Shown one piece after another: positions 1 through 9,388 of a stretch of 13,097 nucleotides of DNA. This stretch comes from Smittium culicis (taxonomy: Eukaryota; Kickxellomycota; Harpellomycetes; Harpellales; Legeriomycetaceae), in assembly GCA_001970855.1 (NCBI GenBank), contig LSSN01005530.1:1-13097 (forward strand). Reading direction: 5' to 3'. A program made the position numbers and the translations under genes. The stretch's first letter is position 1. Every line of letters starts with the position of its first letter. The notes below the pieces were generated by a model. It was not told the origin of the DNA. It did no database searches and saw nothing but the letters and a program-made list of their open reading frames with translations.

Positions 1-500
1 TTTTATTATTCACTTATTTCTATCACTCGTTATAATCATATTATCGACTTTAGTTCAAAACTAAAGATAAATTTTTTGCAATGATTTCCCAATATTTAAA
101 ATTTTCTGTTGGTGATACAATAATTTCCAATGCTAATATATCGGTATCTTTGATTATTCATGTAACTAATAAATCACTCATCTGTGCCAATTTTTGGTAT
201 TTCAGTCATAAACAAAATTATAAACAACGACTTATGATTTGAATTTTTGGATAAATTTGGAATTATTATTGAAAAATCAAATTTTCCGATTTCTAATTTA
301 AGTTTGATTCCAGTTCCTTGATTATTTGTCTTTAGAAAATATAAATAATGTTAAATAAATCCAAAAGATTAGCTATTGATGATATTATTATCGTTAAAAA
401 TTGTTATAAGCGTTTTATATATAGCATTTTATTAAATTTACAGGTCATATTTATACATAAACTTTTAAAAAAAATCTGAGGTTAATCCTTGAATAATTGT
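1..500. other. AT-rich non-coding stretch without recognisable gene
   Basis: No open frame of useful length and no RNA gene is recognisable on either strand. The stretch is strongly AT-rich with scattered A and T runs. A 10-base word, AAAATCTGAG, occurs at 471-480 and again at 626-635 inside the neighbouring repeat; in sequence this AT-rich it may be chance. Confidence 0.6.
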
Positions 501-649
501 ACACTGAATATGAAGCTGATAGAGTGGCTGAGAGGGATTGGTTAAAAAGTAATTTTTTTAATATTTATTTTACTTTTTAAATAATTTTTTATGGTTTTTT
601 TATATAATTTTAAATTATTTTTAATAAAATCTGAGACAAAAAAAAAAAA
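501..649 (+). repeat. Dispersed repeat copy 1, mRNA-3'-end-like with A tail
   Basis: This copy aligns along its full length, in the same orientation, with 12909-13050. The left block (501 to about 545) is relatively GC-rich. It is followed by about 80 bases of AT-rich sequence, an AATAAA at 623-628, nine further bases and a run of twelve A (638-649). AATAAA followed closely by an A tract is what a reverse-transcribed polyadenylated mRNA looks like. The copy is therefore probably a 5'-truncated non-LTR element or retroposed transcript. The left block can be read in one frame as TEYEADRVAERDWLK, which corresponds to a shorter, stop-ended reading in copy 2. No convincing target-site duplication is visible. 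By eye the identity is roughly 70%. Confidence 0.65.
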
Positions 650-1402
650 CTCTGGGATTTATATTGGATATATCAGAATATATGGAAGCAAGTTTTTCAC
701 AAAATTAAGATATTAAGATATTAATAGTTCATCTATGAATAGATTTCTTAGTAGAATAGAAGCCCAAGTATTTGCCTATCCAGTATGACAGTTTAATGGT
801 ATTATTTTATTCCATGAATATTGCTGATACTTGGAAATTATAGCCTTTGAAACATAAATTATTTATTTATTTGATGCCAATTGATGTTAAAAAATTAGTC
901 ATTTCAAAAATTATAGGTAAATTTTAGGAATTTCATAGAGGAAATTATTTATTAGCTCGATATTTAATAAATAAATCGCAAATAATAATAAATATCAAAT
1001 AAAAAATAAAAGAACTTTAACAGATACTAATATTTTGAAATATTTTTATTCGAAGCAAGTTTTTTTAAAAGTTTTAATTATCAGTAAATTTTTAAAGTTA
1101 GCCTTTTAAGTTGGTTTTTGAACTCGTAATCATCAAATTCATAGTATAAGTTTTTATGTGATGATCTGGCTTTTTTGCAAGAAAATTTATTTTTTGAATA
1201 GAATTTTTTTTCTGTTTATTTTTTACGTTAACGAATTTTAAAATTTGCATATTTAATATTAATTTTGTTAAAATTTATGATATTATTATTCTTATTTCCC
1301 AAAAAATTTTGACTATTTTTACATCTAATAACAACTACGTTAAAATATGTCTATTTTTTTGAGAATAAATTTTACTTATTGATTTGTTTTTGATTTATGG
1401 TT
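650..1402. other. AT-rich stretch, possibly decayed retroelement
   Basis: No intact gene is visible. In the frame starting at 661 there are short open pieces separated by TAA, TAG and TGA, but I cannot match them to gag or reverse transcriptase with confidence. Because the next stretch carries an integrase fossil in the same orientation, this segment could be the upstream part of the same element, eroded beyond recognition. That is inference from position only. Confidence 0.35.
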
Positions 1403-2400
1403 ATAGATTTTCATTTATGGATAAAGAAGTTTAAATAAATTAAATACTGCGAAATATGCCGAGTTTGTAAAAAGCGACATAAAGAACCTGCAGAAAATTA
1501 TAAAAGTAAAGTTTCCCCCATCGAATCATCTATTTAAAAGTTTAAAAAAGCTAGTTTAGATTAAAAAACTCTAGAAAAATACAACTGATTAAGAATTGTA
1601 ATGATAATATCTCAAAAATTTATTGATATCTGAAATTCGCAGGAAATCCAAAAAGGTGATTTCCTTACTTTAATATATCAAAAATCTAGCATTAGCGATA
1701 AGAAATATCAAAGAATTTAAATCAAAAATAGGATTAAAGTTCCATATAAGATTCAAAATAAATTAATATTAATTTAGACAGATGGTAAAAATAACAAATA
1801 AAATCATATCTATAGACAGGTTGAAAATTTATGAAATGCGAGTTTATTCGAAAATAAAATATTTTGATTGGTTTCTATTGAGCGATGGTATATATATTTG
1901 TAATAATATCAAAAGAATAAGAGATTTCCTCACGAAAAAAAAAATACAAAGGGAATGTGATTTTGTTTATTTTATTAAATACTATGTTGTACTTCGATCA
2001 GTTGTCTTATAATAACCATTGTCAGCATCGGCATACACAGAAGTTTTCATATTAATATCTCTTAATATACTAATGCGTATCAAAAATTATTTGGATATAT
2101 GGTATATATTTATGTATTATTATTCAAAACTACTTATTTGTTCTAATATTGATATACATATAATAATACTAATAAGAAATTTTTTTTTTTAATATTAGAC
2201 AACTTTGTGACTCTAGGTTATAAACCAATACGTGGGAAAAATTCCTATAGCGCTAAATTAGATTTATTATACGACAAAAAAAGTGGAGCTTCATGATGAG
2301 CCCTATAAGATACACTCAAAAAAACTCAAGAAATCACAAATGCAGACGAAATATTTCTCACGTCACTATATTCATGTTTTTTCTAAAAAAAATCAATTAA
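1403..2400 (+). pseudogene. Decayed Ty3/gypsy-type retrotransposon integrase
   Basis: In one fixed frame (codon starts at 1442, 1445 and so on) the landmarks of a gypsy integrase appear in order despite about eleven in-frame stops. A zinc-finger end, FHLWIKKFK then KYCEICRVCKKRHKEP, has cysteines at 1448, 1457 and 1466. SPIESS and KASLD follow, with a possible first catalytic Asp at 1559-1561. Next come KFIDI, a stop and NSQEIQKGDFLTLIYQK, matching the usual TK(F/W)-x-x-x-W stretch. A stop-TDGK motif carries the second Asp at 1781-1783, and SIERW carries the Glu at 1880-1882. The last two are 33 codons apart, close to the D-35-E spacing. A later piece in the same frame, FVTLGYKPIRGK (about 2201-2236), resembles the conserved PF-x-L-x-(Y)G-x-x-P region at the expected distance. 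The copy cannot be functional. No LTRs were found. Recognition is by motif reading, not by a search. Confidence 0.6.
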
Positions 2401-2978
2401 TGTACTGGTTTTGAACTATATAAAAAACATAGTTAAATTCTTAAATAGAAAAAAAGTTCTTTTAGAGAGCAAATCCTAACAATTTAAGGACTAAAATAAT
2501 TATTTTGCTTTAAAAAAGAAAGTTAAGTTTAAATGTTTTATTTTTTATAAATTAGTAAAGTCAATACTTTATTGGCTTGAATAAATTTACTAGCAAATGG
2601 ATTATTATAAATAAAATTACCAACAAGTAATAAATTAAAAAATTTAATGATAGCTTCTATTATACAGGTAAAAGCTGACTTAGCCAATAATATACGTCAA
2701 TAATTAAGTACAGTTCTGTCGAATAAAATAAAATTATTGGACAGAAAAAAGTATTTATGCCTAATATTCAGGATAAAAAAACACAAAAATTACAGAAAAG
2801 TAATATTATTATACAACTAAGGAAAGTAATTACGAAAACGTAGATCAAATGTAAAATCAAGAGATTTTTTTTATTAGTTTGAGCTTATATTCCCCCATAC
2901 TTTTTATAGCTAATATCTTCAAAAAGCAGTCAATATAATCAACATCAATAATTATATTACTGTAAACAATTATACAAA
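2401..2978. other. AT-rich upstream region of the nucleoporin gene
   Basis: No coding frame or RNA gene is visible. The region contains two small inverted repeats: TATTGGCT near 2571 against AGCCAATA near 2692, and TTCTGTC (2714-2720) against GACAGAA (2740-2746). Any promoter of the downstream nucleoporin gene should lie here, but no clear TATA element stands out from the AT-rich background. Confidence 0.5.
2714..2746. repeat. Short inverted repeat (7-bp arms)
   Basis: TTCTGTC at 2714-2720 is perfectly complementary to GACAGAA at 2740-2746, across a 19-base AT-rich loop. It lies about 230 bases before the nucleoporin start. It may be a chance hairpin; no function is claimed. Confidence 0.3.
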
Positions 2979-5900
2979 ATGTCCAATTATATGTCCCTTG
3001 ATTTAAAGGATTGGTTTAACTATATTGGTGAAAATGGAATCTTCAAATCAAACCTCGCAGATACAATTAACAATACAACTGAACCAAAATTAGCTATCAG
3101 GAAAAAAATAGTAGCCATAAACTCCTTTCTCATCGTAGCAACTGATAACGAAATCCGCCTACTTGATCTCATCCAAATTAAAAAAACCGTTTATATGAAT
3201 TTCGATAAGAGCGAATTCACAACAGATAAAAAACTTACTGAAAAAGATATTTATATCAAATCTTTAGAAAAAATAACTTCCTTGATTAAAGATGTTCCAT
3301 ACTTGGTAAGTTCAATCTAGACAATTTAGTTTTCTTGTAACATATTTTAATGCTTTATTTATTTGATTTTTAACTATAGACAATTCTAGAATTAGATTCT
3401 CAAGATGAAATCATCCAAATTTCAATTAATAACTCAAAACGAATGATGGCCATTCTAACCCAAAGAGGAGTTTTAGCTTTCTCATTTGATGTCAGCATTT
3501 GGGAGAAATCTCTGTTACATTTCAACTCAATCTATTTTTCTAATGGTATTTCCAATGAAATCAAAACAAATAACTATAAGCTATCTAATCCTAAGATTAT
3601 AGAAATTAGCAACAAAAGCAAAGTTTTGTCAGATGGTAATAGTTGTAATTTGTCTATTTTTCAGGAAATATAACTTTAACGATGTTTATTTATACTACTT
3701 TTCTTTAGTCGCTGAAATTTTATGGCATCCTCTTAGTTCAAAAGATTCTCACCTAGTTACTTTAGCCAAAGATGGCATTCTATCGTAAGTATAATTATCT
3801 AAGCCCTTCTATTCATTTTACTATTTATTTTTTGTATCAAAAACTTTTATTGAATTTAATAGAATGTATGATGTCCTATTAAATGCTCAAATCCCAGAGC
3901 AAGAGGTGCATCTAAACGGCATAAACATGGATTCGGCAATTGGATCAAGGATTGCCGTATCGTTTACTCTAGGAAAAGAAAATATGGATGGTTGGGAGCG
4001 CGTAACTGCTTTTGTTCTAACAAATGACGGCGATGTTTATACTGCATCCCCCTTTATACCTAGAGAATGTACTATTGAAAAGCTATGGATTGAAAATTTG
4101 CTAACCTCTACTGAAGTTGAAGTTGAGGAATTAAAATCTGACCAGTATTTTGTAGGAAAAAAGCTTGTTTGTCCCCCTGAACTTCAAGACGCTATCAGTT
4201 CTAATGAATGGGTAAATTCGATTTTCAACATGATGTCAGACTTACTGCAGTCAAGCGAAAGTGATCATGACTTGGACGAATCGGACTTTTTAAATATAAA
4301 AATTCCACATAATATGCTTAAAGGTGTCAAATTTTCTGGTCCATTTTTGCAAAAACCTGCACCTCCTGAAATTTATGATGATGATGATAGTGATACAATC
4401 TCAAATTCTTCTGAATCTATAATTGACGACGCTTATAACATTATCCTTATTAATTCACACCCTGTTGCTATGCTAGCTATATCATATTATGGGTCAAAAG
4501 TAAATCTATTTGGTATTATTGAACCTATTTTTCCTAAATGGGAGTTAAAAAATCCAGAGGTACTTTTATTTGGCTATATTTAATTAAAAATGTTAATTTT
4601 TTTACCCAAGCTAATCGATTGTTTATACACTTTTTTTAGTTGACTGAAATACGCTCAAACAAATACCCTTCGCTCCTTACTCTAGAATCCATTAGTTTCA
4701 GCGAAAATGGTAAAATATACTCTGGACCAATATTATTGACCACAAGTGACGTATCCACAGATACTATTTTTGCTCAATCCCCAAGTGGAATTTATAAGCT
4801 TCAAACTGCAAATTGGTCTACCGAATTTAAGAAAAGAATCGGAGGTTATTTGAACACTTCAAGCGTAATTGAAAATCAAGATACTCATAATGATAACTTA
4901 GAAAAGCTGGTTACAAAGTTAATCAAAGGAAACAATAGTAGCGCTGTAGATAATAGCGAAATTTCTGAGTATTTTTCTAATCTAAACATTAATAACAACT
5001 TGACTAACAATGGTAACGATAAGCTGAAAGTTGTGATCGAATGTTTGTTAAAGCTTGATCATAATATTTATACGAGTCTTTCTCAGCCAATAATAGGCTT
5101 TGCTGAAATCATCGACATTTACTTATCTTACTCTGCAGCTGCAATTATTAGTAGTAAAAATAAAATCGGATTAAGAAAAGATGTTGCAATAGGGTTTTCA
5201 ATGATGTTAATAGAAGAGGAGCTAAACCTTTTATCAATTCAAAAAACAACAGAAGAAAAAGCTAAAGCTCTAAAAGCCGCCTTACCTTCTAAAAAAACTG
5301 CTTCAGCTGAAATGGATAGACTATCTAAAAATAAAAGCGAATTTGATAGTAATCTTGAATCTGTTTCTTTGGATGCAATGATTTCTTCTTTCAACAAATT
5401 TGAGTTATCAATACCTAGGTTTGAATCAGGAAATGGTATTGATCAAGTAAAAAAGACAGAATTCATTAATGAGGATACTTTACATGTTTTGGGAGCTTTT
5501 GCAGCTAAAGTAAGGTTTTTTATTCAAAAAATAGTTGATTCAGGCGATATTATGCACCAAAGGTAAATATCTAATTCTTATTCATTTTTTTTAAAAAGCA
5601 CTTTAACAAATTAAAATATTTGAATATTTTTTTATTAGAGAATATTTAAAATTAACATTAAATTTTTATTTAGGCTTGAAATGCAATTAAACGAATTTGA
5701 AAAACAAAAAAATACAGTATCAGAATTGTCAGATACGTTGCTGGTTTCCTCGATAGATGTTTATGAGAAAACATTGTACAGAATTATACAGTTAAAGTCT
5801 AATCAAGATTCATTGCTTAAAAGGGTGGAACTTTTGCTTTTGAATTTATCAGAGTCACAAAAAAATCTGTCTAAAAACAAAGAACTAGAATTCAAAAATG

Positions 5901-6454
5901 AAGTTGTTAGTATTAGTAAGGAGCTGAATGGAGATAAGGATAAAAACAAAATATCTGAAAACACTATAGTTGATAGAGCCGATATTGTAACTTTTTCTCA
6001 AATATTAACTGTATTTTATTTAGATATTTATCTTTATTTTAAATACATATTTAGGTTACTGAAATTATCGCAAAAATGAGAAACAAAGCTGATAATGTTT
6101 TGAGATCATTTGGGAATAGAGTTGATGAGGAAGTACCAGAGCGTAAAAAAACAGCTGGATATGGATACGGGGATGATTTTGATTCTGATCCTGAGTCTGA
6201 GGTGATAATCGACACAGAATTTTTCACTTCAATAAACACTGATATTTCAGAGTTGTAAGTGTTTTACTTAATTTTGTTATTATTGTAGTAATATTTATTT
6301 TTTCGGATAAAGGGTGCAAATTTTCTAGTGTTCATACATTTTTATATTATTATGGTATGTTGTTTATAAATAATTTTCTATTTTGTTTTATAATAGGAAA
6401 ACGCAAATCAGCCAAATCAACAGTCAAATAGAAAAGGTTAGCTTTTCTAAATAA
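2979..6454 (+). CDS. NUP82: Nucleoporin Nup82/Nup88 homologue, eight exons
   Basis: Splice model: 2979-3305, 3380-3635, 3709-3784, 3863-4559, 4640-5562, 5674-5986, 6055-6254, 6397-6454. All introns are GT-AG, the frame holds throughout (2,850 nt), and the product is 949 residues. The N-terminal half looks like the Nup82/Nup88 beta-propeller. It has the family motif EILWHPLSSKDSHLVTLAKD (about 197-216), then GILSMYD (217-223), and later FPKWELKNPE (about 443-452) and YPSLL after the fourth intron. The last third (from about residue 650) is helical with coiled-coil character, as expected for the part that joins the Nup82-Nup159-Nsp1 complex on the cytoplasmic face of the pore, where mRNP remodelling occurs. 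An acidic loop (YDDDDSD, about 391-397) sits inside the propeller half. The protein is longer than yeast Nup82 (713) or human Nup88 (741). The ATG has A at -3. The least certain junctions are the donors at 3636 (3645 is an in-frame alternative) and 5987 (6011 is an alternative), and the short last exon. Confidence 0.82.
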
Positions 6455-6455
6455 G

Positions 6456-6512
6456 TTAGATGAAGATCGAATAAGTTGGATCCAATTGAACTAATTACCA
6501 AATATCATCTAA
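6456..6512. repeat. Nested inverted repeat right after the nucleoporin stop codon
   Basis: TTAGATGA (6456-6463) pairs with TCATCTAA (6505-6512) and encloses the perfect 10-base palindrome TTGGATCCAA (6476-6485). It begins two bases after the predicted stop at 6452-6454, so it would lie in the 3' UTR. It could be a structured 3' UTR element or chance. Confidence 0.3.
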
Positions 6513-6843
6513 TATAAAAAATTTACATATTTCCATTAAGACAAGTTCTTTCAAAGCCTCAAAAATAAGTGTTTTAAAATTCAAAACTTTTACTATTAAA
6601 TTTGTAGTTGGCTATTTTTATCTAAGTTTTGTTACTACTATTATAATTATAATTTTTATTTTTATTAAATAAATCGATAGCCGGAATTTTTTTCTTGTTC
6701 TTGTTCTTTTTCTTTTGTTTTTATTTGATCATTTATTAATTGTATCACAGAAATTATAAGGGGTTTTTTATCACAATTACTGTAATGAATAGTAACATAT
6801 TTCAAATTTTAGAATTGCAGTTATATATGGAAAATTTGGGAGA

Positions 6844-6895
6844 GCCTGACTGATAAAATTACTATGCTCATAAACAAAAATCCAATTTATCAGGC
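6844..6895. repeat. Imperfect hairpin in intergenic spacer
   Basis: GCCTGACTGATAAAATT (6844-6860) pairs with AATTTATCAGGC (6884-6895), with a small bulge in the left arm and a loop of 23 bases. The paired GCCTGA/TCAGGC ends stand out from the AT-rich surroundings. No flanking duplication or transposase is visible. Confidence 0.35.
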
Positions 6896-7464
6896 ATTTG
6901 TCAGTAATGTAGTAAACGAACACATATTTTAATTGTTTATATGGTTGTAGCCATGTTTATAATTTTAGTTCAAGATTTTTTTTTATGAACCAATGATTTG
7001 CGAGATTTAATTTCAGTGATAATGAAAATATTAAATGAAAATTTTATTCCGAGAATGCTATTGTAAAAAAAAAAAAACAGTAAATTGTATCTAAAAATAT
7101 TAGATTTTGAGGATAATCTAGGAGCATTTATATATTGTATTTAAATAAAAAGAAATTTATATAAGATTTCTGAATAGAACATAATTTTTAAGGGAATTAT
7201 TTATATATAATATAATATTACAACTAAAAGGTTTAGTTTTCTAGTAATTTTATAAATCAGTAATATTGATATTCGCCCAAGGTAATATACATTAAAGAAA
7301 TAGAAGGTGAGGCAATTATAAACTTATATATAAAAACTAAAACCTTAGACTTAATAGATGTAGCTAGTTTTTATTAATATTGAGATCTGATATAATCAAT
7401 TAAAAAGTATACGATTAAATATTTTATTTATACATAATTATTTTACTAGATAATAATAATAAAA

Positions 7465-8802
7465 ATGGATCCATTAATTGGGGAGCTACCAGACAACGCG
7501 GGGATGATAACTTATGAGATTCCGTATTTGAAATATTGGCCGAACCCATCAGCAGCATATGGCAGTGGTAGTGGACTAATAATAATATTTATACTGCTGA
7601 CAGGAGCATCTATAATAGAGAGCAATCCGATGTTTATAGGAGGGATGGTGTCATGTATAGGTAAGATAACGTATTAATATAAACATTATTTTCATTTTAA
7701 GTAGTTTAAACTAAGACAAATTATATAAAAAAAAAAAGCGAATAATCAGGACTGGTTAAATGTGATTTATAAGCAATATTATTTTTTTTATAATTGGAAA
7801 TAATTCTAGCTGGGGCAATATCATTGTTTTTACGAGGCGCGATGGTTTTTAACGAAAGCAGTTCAGTGAGGATGTACCAGGCTTCGCTGATATTTGATAG
7901 TATTTCGTGCTATATTATTGTGTTTCAGACATATATGTTTCTGTCAAGATGGTAATAATTAAATATTGGAGAATAACTGTTTGATAATTTTTATAACTAA
8001 GTATATAAAAACTATAATGAATGTTAGGGTTCACAATAGCTTAAACCATATAAAAACAGCTAGGATATTGAGCTATGTGGCGATTTTTAGCCTTGCTTCG
8101 TGTACAATGCTCTCAAGTATAGGAATTTCACTCGTTTTTGACAGCACAGCAATAGTCCGGGGGGCAGGGTACTGTGTGATACTGGCAGGGCTGACGTGTA
8201 ATTTAGCAGCGAGTTTGGTAGTAATAATTTCAGTTGGATTATCAGCAAAAAGCACCCGGCTGCCTTCTGTTGGAGTTGAGCAAATAATGGTATCTATACT
8301 GGTTCCAGCAGTATCATCATTCATATGGACAGTTTCAAGGTTTGTTTTATGGACAAAGAGCCAAGACTCGGCAGTCAACTCAAACGAGCTCGTATACTAC
8401 CTGCTGGGACCATTTTTAGTGTACGGAGTCAATATTTTGTGGCTGGTGATCAACACGCCAAGGAGGTTCTTGGTGAAAAACCTGAGAGAAGACCTGAATA
8501 AGATTGTGGAGGAAGAGGAGGAAATGGACGAGGGGTATGCGGAAAGGGTGGAGCGCCGGGTGAAAAAGGCGGTGCGTGCGGGCGCAGCAGCCAGGAATAA
8601 TAGGAATTCCGCAGCGTTTCGCGAGTCTGCGATTGGGCAGCCGATTCGAAAGCATTCAAAAAGCTTCATCTATAATATAAGGAGCAAACTCAGCGGCGAA
8701 AATCTCTTCAGGCAGAAATACCAAAACCTGAAGTCGGCCAATAGGGTCGACACGTCCTCTAACCAGCCATACATCGTCAAAATCAAGGACTCGTACTACT
8801 AA
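7465..8802 (+). CDS. RTA1-like seven-helix membrane protein, three exons
   Basis: Splice model: 7465-7660, 7810-7951, 8028-8802; introns of 149 and 76 bp, all GT-AG, giving 370 residues. The second intron carries a TAACTAAG-like branch point. Seven hydrophobic segments are visible, at about 35-52, 57-78, 90-110, 125-150, 157-183, 199-221 and 236-255. The last part, with an Arg in WTVSRFVLW, a hydrophilic loop, then NELVYYLLGPFLVYG and a final NTPRR, follows the fungal RTA1 family pattern (R-x-x-x-R-x-x-E, loop, HE-x-x-x-Y-x-FD, ending HP). Overall similarity is weak, so another fungal seven-helix family (such as DUF7702) remains possible. RTA1 family members affect resistance to lipid-directed drugs or lipid movement in membranes; whether this one does is unknown. 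After the last helix comes a charged cytosolic tail of about 110 residues, beginning with an acidic run (EEEEEMDE) and then an Arg/Ala-rich helix. The tail DNA is much richer in GC than its surroundings. Confidence 0.62.
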
Positions 8803-8885
8803 TTCGTCCGAAAAAATTGGATACAGCTATTGGAAGGATCAGGTGATTAATACACCATTATTTGTGTTGATTATTGGATACGAAT

Positions 8886-8891
8886 AATAAA
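8886..8891 (+). terminator. Possible polyadenylation signal of the RTA1-like gene
   Basis: AATAAA lies 84 bases after the stop codon of the RTA1-like gene, at a typical 3' UTR distance. AT-rich DNA produces this hexamer often by chance. Confidence 0.35.
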
Positions 8892-9360
8892 ACAATTTAA
8901 ATTATTTTACTGCGCATATTTATTCGATACAATCACAATATTAAAGCCAATGGAATTTTAAAATAAAATAATTTCCCACCAATTATGTATGATTATTAAT
9001 GAGATTATAATAATTTAAAGATTTACGAATAAAATGTACAAATCAGCAAACGATCTAGATTATTTATCGGAAAAAAACTTTTTATATTGATTTATTTTTA
9101 AAAAGAGTGTATTACTAATTAAAATTTTTTTAGGAAAAAATTAAGTCTATAAATTAAGCTTTTTCGAATACTAAAAGAAAATTTTTATATGCAAAAGGGT
9201 TTCTTAAACTGCGATTTTTTTTGATAATTGTGTTCATAAATAGCCACTTTTCTGCTATTTCAATTCCTATTCTATTACAATTATATTCATAAACTCCTTT
9301 CACACTTATTTATTCGGCTCTTATTAACAAAAACTGCATTCGATATCGATACCCTCCGCT

Positions 9361-9368
9361 TATAAATA
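9361..9368 (+). promoter_or_regulatory. TATA-like element before NMD3
   Basis: TATAAATA begins 28 bases before the proposed NMD3 ATG at 9389. If it is a true TATA box, the 5' UTR must be very short, or the element only marks an AT-rich promoter. The ATG itself has A at -3 and G at +4, a good initiation context. Confidence 0.3.
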
Positions 9369-9388
9369 AATTTTATACTTTCGAAACG

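Larger units (their letters stand above)
6455..7464. other. AT-rich intergenic spacer
   Basis: No gene is visible on either strand. Contents are an inverted repeat just after the nucleoporin stop (6456-6512), an AATAAA at 6668-6673, a pyrimidine-rich run of TTCTTG units at about 6687-6720, an imperfect hairpin at 6844-6895, and a run of about 13 A near 7065-7077. The downstream half should hold the promoter of the RTA1-like gene. No element can be singled out in the AT-rich background. Confidence 0.55.
8803..9388. other. Intergenic spacer between the RTA1-like gene and NMD3
   Basis: No gene was found. The 9-base word ATTGGATAC occurs twice within 65 bases (about 8817 and 8873). An AATAAA at 8886-8891 is a likely polyadenylation signal for the upstream gene. 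A TATAAATA at 9361-9368 lies directly before the NMD3 start. The remainder is AT-rich with short A and T runs. Confidence 0.55.

Noticed and set aside
471..635. AAAATCTGAG at 471-480 and 626-635 as a target-site duplication of repeat copy 1
   Set aside because: The right copy lies before the A tract, inside the element, and part of it corresponds to sequence in copy 2. It does not flank the insertion as a duplication should.
661..960. Possible gag or polymerase remnant upstream of the integrase fossil
   Set aside because: Conceptual translation gives short pieces such as PKYLPIQYDSLM and MPIDVKKLVISKIIG between stops, but no diagnostic motif. The pieces are no longer than chance would give here.
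1782..2012. Open frame of 76 codons starting MVKITNKI
   Set aside because: It lies inside the integrase fossil, in a different frame from the TDGK and SIERW motifs, and resembles no family. It is most likely a chance frame in decayed sequence, though its KKIQRECDFVYF part might be a frame-shifted piece of the same integrase.
6051..6239. Minus-strand frame of 62 codons
   Set aside because: It is antisense to exon 7 of the nucleoporin gene, which has clear family support and splice continuity on the plus strand.
7065..7077. Run of about 13 A as another retroposed tail
   Set aside because: There is no AATAAA close upstream and no similarity to the two repeat copies, so it is treated as a simple A tract.
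8073..8669. Several minus-strand frames of 69-101 codons
   Set aside because: They are antisense shadows of the RTA1-like gene, made open by its GC-rich third exon.
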